Below are positions 1 through 11,942 of a DNA stretch of 64,000 bases, piece by piece. The DNA is from Melieria omissa. Taxonomy: Eukaryota; Arthropoda; Insecta; Diptera; Ulidiidae. Each line of letters opens with the position of its first letter. The stretch's first letter is position 1. The stretch is from assembly GCA_963971225.1 (NCBI GenBank), contig OZ020269.1, positions 29,801,783 through 29,865,782 of the forward strand, given 5' to 3'. The notes under the pieces were generated by a model. The model was not told where the DNA came from. It did no database searches and worked only from the letters and a program-made list of their open reading frames with translations. The translations under genes were made by a program, and so were the position numbers.

Positions 1-182
1 AATGCTAATGCGGCGCGCAACGCTCCGGCGTTCCAGCATTCCAGTGCCGGCCAAATCGACGTTTATGCAAAGCACTGAACCTAGTTTTGGCCGAGTTCAT
101 TTCGGTTCGCGAAGAGGTCACTTCGCAAAGGTTACAGACAAAATTCTCGGCCGCGCCAAGACAGTTCTGCTTTAGCACGAGA

Positions 183-1145
183 ATGAAAAAGACGCTTGCG
201 CTCGTACACTTTGTGGCGCTGTTGAGCGCGGCCGCCGCGGTATACGGCATAACCGCGAACAGCGAGGAAGACTCGGCCGATTACATCGAAGTGGGCGTGC
301 ACAGCACAGTGCCTCAGTCCCTCCAAGCAATCCAAACGGTGCTGGTCTTCAACAACGACACCGGCCACATCAGTGTCGCCAGCATCATCAGCAGAGCCAA
401 CAGTTCAACGGTCGGCACACACAATCAACGCATTGTGGGCGGCCGCCAGATCTCCATACAGCAAGCGCCCTGGCAGGTGGCCATCATGCGCCAGGGAACG
501 TTCACCTGCGGCGGCAGCATCATCACTCCGCTCTGGGTGCTGACCGCTGCCCACTGCGTCTACGGCGGCATCAATCGGCGCTATGCGGTACGCGCCGGCT
601 CCGATTATTTCAAGAGTGGCGGCCAGCTGCGCATTGTCAATCGCGTCACCATGCACGGCAGCTACAACCCGAACACCGCAGTCAACGACATTGCCATGCT
701 GCGGCTGCGTCGTGCCTTCACCTTCAACTCGAAAGTGCGCGCCGTCAAGCTGCCTCGTTCGCTTGTGACGCCCAGCGCGTACAGCATCAGCGGCTGGGGC
801 ACGCTGACCGAGAACAGCGCCAATCCGACGAAACGACTGCGCGGCGTCGATGTGCGCGCCGTGCCGCGCAACGCCTGCTCGCGCATGTACAAGAACACCA
901 TGAAAGTGACCAGCAACCAGATTTGCGCGGCCTCGCCGAACCAGGACAGCTGTCAGGGCGACTCGGGCGGCGCCCTAATCAATCGCGACACGCAGTACGG
1001 CATTGTGTCCTTCGGATTGGGCTGTGCGCGTGCGCGCTACCCGGGCGTCTACACCTTTGTGCCGAAGTACCGCACGTGGATATATTCGGTGGCGAAAGTA
1101 TTCGGATCGTCCAAAAGCCTGAACTACCTTCAACGTAACCAGTGA
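183..1145 (+). CDS. Secreted trypsin-like serine protease (S1 family)
   Basis: Single open exon of 320 codons plus stop. I start at the ATG at 183 because a signal peptide follows at once (MKKTLALVHFVALLSAAAAV); the frame is open further upstream but has no ATG. After about 60 linker residues lies an activation site, R83-IVGG. The catalytic triad is His124 (TAAHC), Asp169 (NDIAML) and Ser261 (GDSGG). Asp255, six residues before the serine, is the trypsin S1-pocket position, so cleavage after Arg or Lys is expected. Six cysteines fit the three usual disulfides. There is no clip domain or transmembrane segment. The family works extracellularly in digestion, immunity or reproduction, and the sequence does not say which. 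The prodomain is longer than in gut trypsins (usually under 30 residues) and has no cysteine to tether it after activation. Confidence 0.93.
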   Translation: MKKTLALVHFVALLSAAAAVYGITANSEEDSADYIEVGVHSTVPQSLQAIQTVLVFNNDTGHISVASIISRANSSTVGTHNQRIVGGRQISIQQAPWQVAIMRQGTFTCGGSIITPLWVLTAAHCVYGGINRRYAVRAGSDYFKSGGQLRIVNRVTMHGSYNPNTAVNDIAMLRLRRAFTFNSKVRAVKLPRSLVTPSAYSISGWGTLTENSANPTKRLRGVDVRAVPRNACSRMYKNTMKVTSNQICAASPNQDSCQGDSGGALINRDTQYGIVSFGLGCARARYPGVYTFVPKYRTWIYSVAKVFGSSKSLNYLQRNQ

Positions 1146-4079
1146 CACGGGACCGAAAACAGGATGCGCTGGAAATGCATTTGAATCAATATAATTTTTA
1201 CAACCTACGACATTCGGAGAAAATATAAAAACTAGAAGCATAAATAACGAACGTGTATTTCTGCGTCACTTGAAGCGTTGATTTTGTGTTCAAGGAACCG
1301 AGTGGTCAATGGTCCTTTATGTCTTTTCCATTAATCTTGGCACTTTATGCAATTAAATTCCCAAACTCTGATTAGCTGACAAACAGCAAACAAGAACAGA
1401 ATTTAAAATAAAAAACATTCGGTTCGCAGCGACCACTTTATGAGCAGACGATTGGTTTTTTATGGCTCATGCGGTCCTCTTCCGCCGTGCAGCCCAACGC
1501 TGCCGCTCTCATGCCGCTTGCATAAATCTCGCCCGAGTATCTTTCAACTTAAACACTTCAAGCTGTCCACTTGCATTTATCACTTTTTGATATATGCGCT
1601 GCGGCATTGCCGCCGACGTTTTGTGCGATTTCCAGCGCTGCACAGCAATGCACCACTGCCCACAAAAGAGCCACCAAAATCTCAACGTGCCGTACTAGTG
1701 GTTTTTTTATTTTTTATTAATTTTTTTCTTGCTGTTGTCAACTGCCCAAGTTGTGCTTGTTGTTGTTGTTGTTGGCTGAGTTTCGGGCTTAGCTTAGCTT
1801 AGCTTAAAAGGCAAAACATTTGGGCTGCAACGCGCTGGCATCCTTTCAGATGACATCCGCGCACTGGTGCTCACTGCTCAGTTAACGATTGGCCGAATAC
1901 TGTGACAACGGCTGACGCTAACGCCGATGCAGCTCCGCAGCTCGTTAGTTGGCGTTTGCTATAATGAGCGCGTCTGCGCACTCGGACGCACCGTTTGGCG
2001 TACATGGCCAAAATCGCGGGCGCGCATTTATGACGAGCGCGGCTCGTTACGTTGGTCGCTTATTTGCTGCATTTGGCTGTGATTTGTGGAGCAGTTAAGG
2101 CTGATTTCGGATTAGTCTAAGCCGCACTGACAGCGGCGACGCGTCGCTGCATCGGCGCTGGCATTGGCCAAATAAATTAAATTTATACATTTATTTATGT
2201 GTTGGGCCGCAGTCGCGTTGCAGTGTCAACTGTCGCGCAACGCAGTCAAACTGTGTTGGAATTTATTAAACTCAATTTGCCATAAGCCAAACGTGGCGCA
2301 TTGCGTACGCCAACTTTTCCCGTGAGAAATTTCAATATTTTTAATTAGCTCCACGTCGGGCCGGGCAGCTAAATTTGCCGTTCTGCAATGCGCCCGTTGA
2401 CGACACACCGTTCTGGGCATTAAAAGGAAATTTGCATTGATTACAGGTGTTCCTCGTCGCTGACTCCGTTGCCCGGGAACAACCCGATAAAGTTGGTAAC
2501 CTTGCAAATTTAATTTCCGGCACAGCCAGCGAGTGTCGTCGCAAACGGGGCCGCTAAAATGGTCATATCAGCGTCGGCTGTTAGTGCGGAATGCAGCACT
2601 TGATAGCAGGTTGGTTGGTTGGTTGGTTGGCATTGCACAGCCGACGCGACGCAGCGCAACGAGAGGCCGCGACAGGCGCGAACGGCGTGAACGGCATTCC
2701 TAAGTGCAGCCTAATGACATGTTTTGCATAATGACTTCTTCTTCATACTGGCCGCATAGAGCCGTCGATGTGAGCGTTGGCTGATGACGTTGAAAAGGAT
2801 GCACTTTGCTCGCGATTTATTGCTCATGAAAGAACGACATTTTCACGTGATAATAATCTTAATTATTATTTTAGTGACAGCAGCTGCCATTACTCGAGTA
2901 ACGAATGCATTTGCAGCTAACCAGAAGGTCATGAGTCCAAATCCCATGTGAATTTATATTAAAATGGATAACTTTTTCCTTCTTCTTCTAACGACATGTG
3001 AGGGACTTTAGAAAATGCTCCGAAACAGAAAGGAAATTTCCATGTATGAATTGCTTCACTATGAGTGTTTCATTAAACTTTTTTCTCATTATTCACTTCA
3101 GTTGGGAGCATAGGTTCTCATGAAAACTAATGCTTTGTGTTTGTTAGGTTAATCGACTGAAGTTCTGTCAGCGAGGTTGATTAGCCTATCAGAAGCAGTT
3201 CTAGGTGGGGTTGGCATCTGTCGTCCCCTGGCAGAGATGCCTTCGTATGTGAAAGTTTGTTGGATGGATGTAAGGGGAAGCCGGAAGGAAGTAGCCTTAG
3301 AGAGATCATTACCTCAAGCACTCAGTCTTTGTAGCCCATTGCACTTAAGGCTCAGAAGAAAGGCTGACAGAGGAGATGAGAATGGGAAAAAGAGAAAGTT
3401 GATGGGAAAGAAGGGTTATCTGTTCTCCTGTGCAATTTTCCCTGACTCCTTAATGCATCTCAGGAGACCACACAGGGTGAAAGAATGGGGAAGTCTGTTA
3501 CTGGGTTGTGTAAAGCACCCTTTATGCATCCGTTGCTACTAGGTAGGAGGTGTTCTTGGAAAATTCAAAGGTCTTTGATGAGCTTATTTGTGATGATGTA
3601 CCCGATGCGACATATGTCCGATAATTCAAACTGGCATTGCTAGTGGTGTTGTTGTGAGGCCAGTACGACTACTGGATATGAAAATCTGCTGCGAGCTGTT
3701 CATCACAACTAGTTAGAATGGGAAGGATAGAAACTAGTCCACAAGTAAAGGATGTTACTGGGTAATGTTGAAGTAATGGGAAAGAATTAGAAAAAAAGAA
3801 AAACTGGAAAACTAGAAAGGTGTGGCACCCAGCCGGTTAGGCATCGAACTCTAGACTTCCCTACCCGTATCTTATCTTTAAAATTTATTAAAAGGTGGTA
3901 TGGATAATTTACGACGAAGATTCTTATTAATGATTAAAGTGCATTCAATATCATTAAGTTTTGAAGGTTTAAATAACCTTCATGGCTTTGTTTATAAGGC
4001 TCCATCCAAAAGGTCCAACTCTCTATAATTCTGTTGTATAGTGTAAATAGGCTGGTTCTCAGCAATGGTTTAAATTTTG
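1146..4079. other. Intergenic region with a GC-richer block
   Basis: No gene recognised. An AT-rich 3' flank of the protease is followed at about 1440-2700 by a GC-richer stretch with short low-complexity runs: TTG triplets near 1755-1775, GCTTA repeats near 1786-1806 and a (TTGG)n run at 2609-2630. Open frames here lack family resemblance and look like chance. The block could hold regulatory DNA, but I see no specific motif. The part after 2800 is AT-rich. A short tRNA-promoter-like B box on the minus strand near 3835-3860 may mark an old SINE. Confidence 0.4.
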
Positions 4080-4440
4080 TTATTTTCTACTCGGTAAGTT
4101 AGCCCATATAGCCGCAAAAACAATTTTAGGGCTATTAATCGAGCCCGAGTCCAGATCTATTTGGGGCTATATATTCCACATCAACTCTTCTGAAACTAAA
4201 ACGCTCTGGAACGTTTCTTGCAACAATTAGAATGTAACGCCCATTGTGTGACACGTTGCGCCGTCTTGTTGGAGTCACATGTTGTCCAGTTCTATTTCAT
4301 CCAAATGAAACCAATAAAAGTCAGTTATCATAGTCCGATACCGCTTGCCATTGTCGCCGTCTAGTCACTCTCGGTTTGGAAGATGTATGACCCATGAAGC
4401 CAGCTGGCCAAACCCACACGAAACAATAAATTTCTACGGA
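4080..4440 (-). mobile_element. Decayed mariner-like (IS630/Tc1-mariner) transposase
   Basis: Read on the minus strand, a frame with several stops encodes the pattern RYRTMITDF...LDNM-x-LQQDGATCHT. This is the second-aspartate region of an IS630/Tc1-mariner-type DDE transposase. Upstream, in another frame, lies a WLHGSYIF-like stretch that fits the segment just before it. At least three in-frame stops and one frameshift make it a dead relic. Terminal inverted repeats were not identified, so the true ends may lie outside the coordinates given. Confidence 0.7.
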
Positions 4441-5228
4441 TGCAAAGCGACTCTATGATTACGGCAGATTGCTTTCTCAATAAAAATGTTTCTTGTTCAA
4501 AAAGCCGTTTAACGTGTTTCAGATCACTAATGATGAAAAGCTTGCAAAAAAGTTTATGAACAGAGTGCAATATTTTGTTATAAAATGTTAACAATTTCGA
4601 CAAGTTTTGAATAAAGTAGCACTCCAATAAAAAAAATATCACTATTGGCCCGAACACATTCAAGACACGGCCACACAACTTCAATATGGCGTAATCATCG
4701 ACCGTCGCCGTGTACCTAGTCAACTACGTGATTACAATGAAAGTGGAAGCAATGTCATCGTGATTATATTTTTTAGCTCCTAAACACAATTTTTAAAGTG
4801 CTTCCGGACTTAATATTTTAAGCATTCGTCTATGTGCATTCTGTCGTTGTAACTACAATAAATTTAATAATAAATTAATTAATTAAATAATTCAACAATA
4901 ATTCAATAAATTAGTTTCAAGCTTACAACAAATTTTTTGAACTACTAAATTTTCATACTAACATATTTTTAATTGTTGTTCAAAGCGCACCGAAAAAGTA
5001 GGAAAAAAATATTTGTTTTAAAGCACTGATGCCAATTGATTTGGTTTCGTCACAAATAGAGAATAGTTTTATTTTTGGTGACAGCGACAACTGCGGTCGA
5101 TGCAGTCGTCAAAATAATCGCATCCATACAAATGTTTTCATTCTATATTTTGACAGATGCAGTCATGGCGCAATAAACAAGGTAATAGCATCCCCGCAAC
5201 ACCAAAAACCACATGTATTTTGTTGGTA

Positions 5229-5453
5229 GGATCGTGTATCGCTACTGTCAAATTCAGCTGTCATTTTCCGACGAAAGAGGGATAAACTGAAAACAGACAA
5301 AAGTAATTGTTGCCAGACGGTGCTGTATTTGAGTGGAAAAACGGGAAAAGTGCTCAGGTCAGTTGTTTTCAGTCAGGTATTATCATTTCAACCGATGCGG
5401 CAACACCGCACCACTGCTGACACCGACGATTTTGACAGAAGCGATACACGATC
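5229..5453. mobile_element. Short MITE with about 23-bp terminal inverted repeats
   Basis: The left end GATCGTGTATCGCTACTGTC (5230-5249) is repeated in inverted form at 5430-5453 with one mismatch, GACAGAAGCGATACACGATC. The interior of about 180 bp has no coding potential. The symmetry fits a non-autonomous DNA transposon. I do not recognise the family and see no certain target duplication. Confidence 0.65.
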
Positions 5454-7489
5454 AGCCGGTGGCTTGCTATAACCTTGTTAGTTGAACCATGGATGCAGTC
5501 ATATCGCTGCCGTCGTCTATGTGTTGGGGGCATATAACAGAATAAAAAGTCGAAGAATCAAAGCGTTGCCACCTGAAACGTCAAAGCAATAAGTTGATAA
5601 AGTTCGGATATAACTATTGAAAAACCCAAAACCATTTGCATCAATATTCATTAGTTCATTCGATATTTATTTATTCATTCATGTGAAAATCATTCCAACT
5701 CATTTTTAATACTTTCATAATACAAAAGATATCATAAATTACCTATCGCTATCATGATCCTTTAAGGAACTGTAGAAAAAGTTGTGATCGTTATGTGTTA
5801 TGGACACAAAATTCAATAGTAATAATGATATTTATGATGAAGAGATGTAATGAAATTTATTATCCTATGATTAATTAAAAACCTGTGGAATACATAAAAT
5901 ATCAAAATTATCCTGTTAAGTTTTAGACATATTATTTTTACTATCATTTCATTTGATTAGGCAAACTTTGACTGTATCAGTTAGGGCCTCGATTCACGAC
6001 TGAGCTTTGTTTTCACTTTAAACCTAAAAACTAACTTATTTAAACCTATACTCCTGTTTATGGGATCGACCGATATGTCGCTAATGGACTTGTTGCAAAA
6101 TTCCAAATAAATTACATAAAAGTAACCAAAAAAATGCATATTCTCTTATGTATGTCTGTGCGACGTTTGACCGATCTCGTCAGTGCGTGCGGACCACCAA
6201 CACTGCAGCGGCCACACGCAGCCAATGTTGCGCCAAACGATCGCAATTAGCATGTCGATCAAGCAGCATTTTTCCTGCGCTCCTGTAGGTCTGCGCCGTT
6301 GGCACATACGTCCGAAACGGCTCGTCGAAATGAATGGAAATGAAAATTTCGCAGTCAGCGCTGACTGACAAATTGCTAAAATCTCAAATGTCTATGTCAA
6401 ACGTGGGCCAACGCACAGCGCCTGGGCCCGCCACAAGAACTGCACTGCCACCGACCGAACCGACTGTCAGGAGCGATTACATTTGACAAACTGTGTTGTC
6501 AAGCGGTTTACCAAAACGCAACAGCAGCTGAACAACAACACAACAACAACGACAACAAAATCAAAAACAAAAACCTACAACAATCACAGCAAGCCGCAAA
6601 CAAATAAACAACAACAACAAAATGTCAGAGACCTATGCACATTTGTATGCGGAGCTACTGGCTGCCAAGTGTTGGCCGTCGTGGCGTTCGGCCGCTTCCA
6701 GCAGATCTGGCAGCACTGCAGTACTTTGAAAAATGATGTAAATTAACACAACAACATGCAATGTTTTATGGTTTTCGTATTTTCGTATGCGCCGGCGGGG
6801 CTTTAAAATTGGAAGAGCGGCGAGTGTGGCAGAAAGAAAAATGGCCACATTGGAAGGCACCAAGGAGGCTGCTGGGCACCGTCGAGATTGGCGTCTGTGC
6901 GGCTTAATCGATGGCTGAGATAATGTGGGTGCACCGGCGCAATCGTGTTTTTAATTGAGATATTAGTTACAATGCAGCTGGTGGGAGTTTTTTTTATCGA
7001 AAAGCTGCGATCACAGGGTGTGGCGCATAGGACATGTCAAGATTAAAAAAAGTGATAGGGATTTCTTTATGGTTGAAAAAGGCCCTGAAAAGTTTTTATT
7101 TAAAACTGCTTATACTTCCTCCTTGATGGTTAGAGTCTACCACACAGAACATATCAAAGTACGGGAAAAACAATTGAGGTTTTTTAAGGTCGAAGGTTTA
7201 CTGAGGTTGAAAGTCTGAAGCAAGATTTAGGTCTCTGGGGAAACACTTCCTTACTTGTTCGGCCGATTGCTCGACAGTAAGTCTGGGGAACCTTCTTAGA
7301 TACCTAAACTCTACTGGGTGGATTTAGTCATACTACAAACCAGATTTAGTGCGGTAAGCATGTGGTATGAAAACGGCGCCTATGCGCTAATTGTGACTCG
7401 CAGGGGACAGCTGTGAGTCAGCCACTTCAACCAACCATTTCTTCTTTACTTACTTGTATCTTTTTTTCCATGTTCACTCTTTTGCACTA
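5454..7489. other. Intergenic region
   Basis: No gene recognised. A GC-richer patch at about 6160-6740 contains CAACAACA-type runs and a small ATG frame at 6622-6729 (35 aa, no family). The remainder is AT-rich or decayed repeat. The stretch 6990-7430 has an uneven, repeat-like look but no recognisable element. Confidence 0.3.
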
Positions 7490-7640
7490 GAAAGATCATT
7501 GCGGCAATTTTGACGGCTCTTCTTAATTTTTCAATATCGGTATTCTCTTTACTATTTCTATACACTTTTCCTTTGATGACTTTTATTTTTTATCGGGTTC
7601 TACAATTAGCTCTACAAATAGGTAGGTCTTACAATTAGCC
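7490..7640. repeat. Dispersed repeat, copy 1
   Basis: The segment containing TTGATGACTTTTA and TTTTTATCGGGTT is closely matched at about 39475-39600 in Nox intron 1, in the same orientation. Similarity covers at least 100 bp with scattered differences. No coding capacity is seen; it is probably part of an unnamed transposable element. Confidence 0.6.
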
Positions 7641-7969
7641 AAATCCGATGTGACCTTTCCAAGATTTCAACGAATAATATTTAGTCTTTGTAGGTATGGA
7701 AAACTTGCGGTCTTTCTATCGTTAAGGCAGCACACATCCTCAATAAGGTTTTTCATCGCAATCAGTCTGAACCGCTTTTTCACGGAGGCTTACTTGGACT
7801 CTCTTGTGGGTCCCAGTCAAGCGCCATTCTTGTAATTCTTTCGAGTGGTCTACTTATCGTGCGAACTATTCATCTTCAATTCCTTTGCTTTTCCTTTATT
7901 GCAGGCGGTCTTTTTAACTCTTAAATACATAGGTCCCCTTCAAAGGCGGCCGTTTTTTATTTGTTATTA

Positions 7970-8785
7970 TTGGTGGGGCAAAGTACACTGCGACCTTAAA
8001 GATCTATTATGCCCCCTTCTTGGTCCTCACAGTTCGTCAGTGAATCCAGAGTTCAAGAGGAATTTTAGTACATTGCCTAAACTTCTAGAAACCCAATCCG
8101 CATGAAGTCCCCCAGGTGCTTCCTCCTGAAAACAAATCCTTCACAGTCCTAGTTTCTACGAATACCTAGTTTAGTCGCATGATAGTTCAATCTACAATGA
8201 CCTGTCAACATTCCCGTGATAAGGCTTAGATTATTCTCTGAAAGGCTTATGCATTCCTCGAATCCTTTCTTATTGTATGACCCAATAGCCTCTTTGGATT
8301 TTTCAAGACCTGGTTGATTTTCCCAGTATTGATTCCTGTTGGTTATGTCATCTTTTCTGGTTAGGATGGATAAAGCTTCTTTTTCTAACCCACAGACAAA
8401 GCGGGTAGATGCTCCCCTTTTAGCAAGTTTGTCGACTTGTTCATTTCCCGCAATCCCATCGTGGCCTACCGGGCCAGAGGACCCATACCTCATTATACCA
8501 GCCGAGTTCGTTTAGCTTTTCAAGGCAATCCGAAATCAGTTGCGAGGATACCTGGCAGGATCTTAGTGCATTGATTGCTGCTTGAATATCAGAGAGAATC
8601 AATATCTTTCGCTTCCGGTATTTCCTTGCTAGATTGAAGTGAGCGCACCTTTCGATGACATATTTCCGACTGGAAGATGATGGTCTGCTTACCCGTAGGT
8701 TTCGAGTATCTAATCCCCGGCCCATATACTCCGATTCCGGTACCCTCCTCCGTATACCGCTCCTCCAGAAAATAATTCATGCATC
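7970..8785 (-). mobile_element. Non-LTR retrotransposon relic: RNase H domain and 3' part
   Basis: Three overlapping minus-strand frames together spell an RNase H domain. First comes EEGTGIGVYGPG (about 8720-8770), then ILILSDIQAAINALRS with the middle catalytic Asp (about 8560-8610), then GHDGIAGNEQVDKLAKRGA with the last Asp (about 8410-8460). A tail with LTGHCRLNYHATKLGI follows. This is typical of I/LOA-type LINEs that carry RNase H after the reverse transcriptase. Frameshifts between the blocks and stops after 8149 show it is dead. Weaker similarity to a LINE 3' region continues to about 7970. The reverse transcriptase part is missing. Confidence 0.8.
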
Positions 8786-9278
8786 TAAAGGTTAACGAGT
8801 GACCACCAATGGAAAAGTAGTGATGTGATGTGAGGGTGAGCAGGAAGGCTACAAGCCTTCCATAGCACTCAGTCCATTTCGGACCATTGTACTATACCCA
8901 CGGGGTATAGGAAAGGACATTCGAGTAATACCTCATATTTCACCCGTTTTGAAAAGTGTATGCAACACTGCTCTTTCCAAAGGGAGGGGGCGGGGACCTA
9001 CAATTTAACACCGAATCCAAACGATTGGCAATTTTTCTTCACACTTAGAGGTTTTGTCATAGCCTGCCAAGAGCGCACTTGTGCAATTCTTGTAGTTCTC
9101 ATCTGCTTCATGTGGATAGCGATAGAAGTACATGAGTGTTTTGTCAGCCCGAGCCCGGAATCGAACTTGGGGCCTCGGTGTAAGAAGCCAGAGTGCTACC
9201 CGCTGGACTATCGAGGCCTGCTGGATAATTCAAGCATCTCAAGGTAAACGAGTGACCACCGATGGAAAAGTAGTAGTA
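8776..9278. repeat. Pair of about 50-bp direct repeats enclosing 400 bp
   Basis: The run at 8776-8826 (GAGTGACCACC followed by ATGGAAAAGTAGT) recurs at 9228-9278 with about five differences. The enclosed segment includes a tRNA-derived SINE. This may be a segmental duplication or an insertion within a repeat. Confidence 0.6.
9050..9224 (-). mobile_element. tRNA-derived SINE, copy 1
   Basis: On the minus strand the 5' part carries an A-box-like TAGTCCAGCGGG and, about 45 bp on, a near-perfect B box, AGTTCGATTCC. The region then runs into a non-tRNA body containing GTACTTCTATC and AGCAGATGAGAA. The same head and body order occurs at 43449-43640, so this is a dispersed SINE family and not a functional tRNA gene. 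A clean acceptor stem is not evident. Confidence 0.7.
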
Positions 9279-9279
9279 A

Positions 9280-11942
9280 GGTATTCTTCTATGTTTGTTG
9301 TGACCTATGCATCAAAATTTCTTGAACTACAATAACTTCAGCTCAAGATTCTTCGTCTCCATTCAAGGTTCCTCATTTTCTTTTTTATTATTTTTATCTT
9401 ATCCCCAACTTATTTTTAGCTCAACTTTATAATCTGAACCATGCCATTGCCCAACTTTATCGACAGTGTAAAAATATTTTCCCAGTGCCATTGCTTTGTG
9501 CAATTCCCGTTTCCCGCCAAGCGTATTTTCCAAGCGCAATTCTTCACTCGCTCTCAACGCACCGAACCACTCATTGCTCATACTGCAGCATTGGCGCATT
9601 TTCATGTAACATGGTCCGAAATGATTTGCCGATCAAGATTAGCGTTAGAAATTTATGCGATAAGAGCAAACAACAGTTGTTGGCTGGCGCACAGATGAAC
9701 GCATGCTTGAACGCGCAACATGCGCGCCGACGACATGCAACACCCAGCGCCCATGTCCGAACTGGGTCACGGAAGGTACGAACCGCTAGATCGATCGATC
9801 GATACGATCGCCGGCGATCGCTGGAGCAAATTAAGCGGCACCTCTCGGCAGGCGACGCCAACGAGGCAAAGCGTGCGCGTGCAACATCCAGCGATGCCTA
9901 TCGCAACTTAAAAATATTGTACACCCATGTCGAGCTGTCTGTCGCGCTGTCTGTCGCGCTGTCGAACGGCCGTTGTAGCGCACACCGGCGGCAACGACTA
10001 TGACCGGGCGGGAGGAGACGAGGCGTTTGCGTGCCGCACAATCATTAAGGAGCACGGCGAAATTCACAGAGATTTTTTGTGTCGCTTTGGTGACACTTTT
10101 TGCGGCCAATAATGCCTTTCGCACTGTTTCCATAAATAGTGCGCACCGAGCGCGAAAAACACGCCTAATCCAATTAGCACAGAAATACGCGCCACAATTA
10201 ATAATAAAGCACGTATCGGCCGTAATTATGCTCGAAAGACAATGGCAAAAAACGCGATATGAGCACGTCGCGGCCGACAGCCACAAGCCAAAGCGAACGC
10301 ACACAAACGTCTGACACCGACCGCCCCACGGCTTAGAGCGACGCGACGCACCGCACGCCTTAAACGGCAGCCGCAAGGAGCTATGTCGAAAAAGGCAGAA
10401 AAGCAGGAAAGTGCGTGTTGCCGCGCCGCCGCCGACAACGGCTCTGCTGCGCACTCGTAATTGTGTGCTGTGCGAATGTGTGTGCGTGCGTTTGTTTTTC
10501 AGCGCAAAATTTCATGCGAGACGTGATCTTGTTACTGATCCCCGGCCGACATGTAATCCATCATCGGCGCTGACAATGCGACTGCCGCAGACAGCACCGC
10601 AGCGCGCACCCGGCAGATGCGCCCGACAGGTTGCGCGCACATTCTGCCTGACTGCGCGTCTTTCGCACAACGCTTTCGTGGGAGTTTGCATTGTTGCACT
10701 GCGCGTGACTAATGCAACTTGTCGCTCCAGCCATGTGACACCAGGTTCAAGTCGCAGCTCCAGCTCACCAGGTTCAAGTAGCCGCTCCGCATTCTCTCTT
10801 AATTACTCATACGCGCTTCAATTTAACTTTGTTTGTTGTTTGCGTTTTTTTTTTTGTAAAACCAAACAACAACCGCAGCCACACAAAAATTGCTTAAATG
10901 TCACGTTTGCTACCGTTTACAAATGCAGCCGTTGCTGCGATGTTGCTGCTGCGGCACAACAGTTGTCAAATTGTCATCGTTAGCGCAACTGCAACAGTCT
11001 TGCAGCGTTGTCGTAGCAATGTCGCCAGAGACGAGTTATGCGCATGCTTGCTCACAGACGCGCGTTCGTTCGCCGCCCGTCCAAGTGCAATCTTACGTAC
11101 AAGTCGCCACTTGTCGGCCGAGTGTATTCCCCGGAGATGCATGTCAAATTCTCCGAGTGTGCATGTCAAAATTCGCCGCTTATGGCAAAAATATGCTCAA
11201 CGTTGGCAGCGTTTCTTGAAAGCCAAACACATGCGGGATCTCTGTGCGCGGCATTTGGCTTTAATTGTGCGCAAACGGTGGCAATAACAACTGTCCAATT
11301 TAACCCAACAATGATGACTAAATGAACTGCGGCACTAAATCGCTGAAAATTAACTGGAACGAATGGCCGAAAAACGAGCCATGCGAGCGTTTTGACAATT
11401 TATTTAAGTATCGAAAAATCTGCGCATAATTTAGTGCTTAGTTTTTAGATAGTTTTTTCAATAATCTCATAATAGATGAGTCTGTCTTTCAAAGAAATCG
11501 CTCAAAATGTTTTCGATTTCATTTTGACTTTTCGAATATACAAACCCAGAGAATCAAAACTGAAATTCATTTATAACAATTTATCTTGTCTTGTCTTATC
11601 TTTTTTATTTAATTTTCATAAGAATGTTATAAGCTTTTGCTTTAATTTACTATATTATTTTTGGCAGATCAGGGATTAACTATTATGGACTAAAACTCTG
11701 GGAAATGGTTCTCTATATTAATAGCAGTATTAAAAAATATAACAATCAAAATTGGCGGGAGGCACTTTGCCCTTTCTTATACGACCTTCGCCTTTGAGGA
11801 AAAGTTCCTTTCAAGAATTAATCAAATAAGCACATTTCAACAAAAAATACTTAAAAAAGGTTCTAATTTCACTATAATCGGAGCTGTCAACGAGTAAATT
11901 ATGGGTTTAGCTAAGTCAGCAAAAGTGTAGCCCTTCAGTTTT
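9280..11942. other. Intergenic, GC-richer single-copy-looking block
   Basis: From about 9480 to 11340 the DNA is clearly GC-richer than its surroundings and rich in CpG and GCGC. It carries small internal repeats, such as two tandem copies of CTGTCTGTCGCG near 9938-9960 and a GATCGATC run near 9789. Several open frames of 100-200 codons exist on both strands. None resembles a known family, and they overlap one another as expected of GC-rich non-coding DNA. It may be a conserved regulatory block, but I cannot demonstrate this. From 11340 to 11942 the DNA is AT-rich with nothing recognisable. Confidence 0.35.

Noticed and set aside
87..182. 32-codon upstream extension of the protease frame
   Set aside because: It contains no ATG and would bury the clear signal peptide that starts at 183.
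9160..9224. Functional tRNA gene on the minus strand
   Set aside because: The B box is good, but stems do not pair properly and the same head plus body recurs at 43449.
9831..10454. 207-codon minus-strand open frame
   Set aside because: Lies in GC-rich, low-stop DNA overlapped by equally long frames on the other strand; composition and content resemble no protein family.
10411..10983. 190-codon plus-strand open frame
   Set aside because: Cys/Val-rich run comes from TG repeats; there is no domain, and it overlaps other frames.
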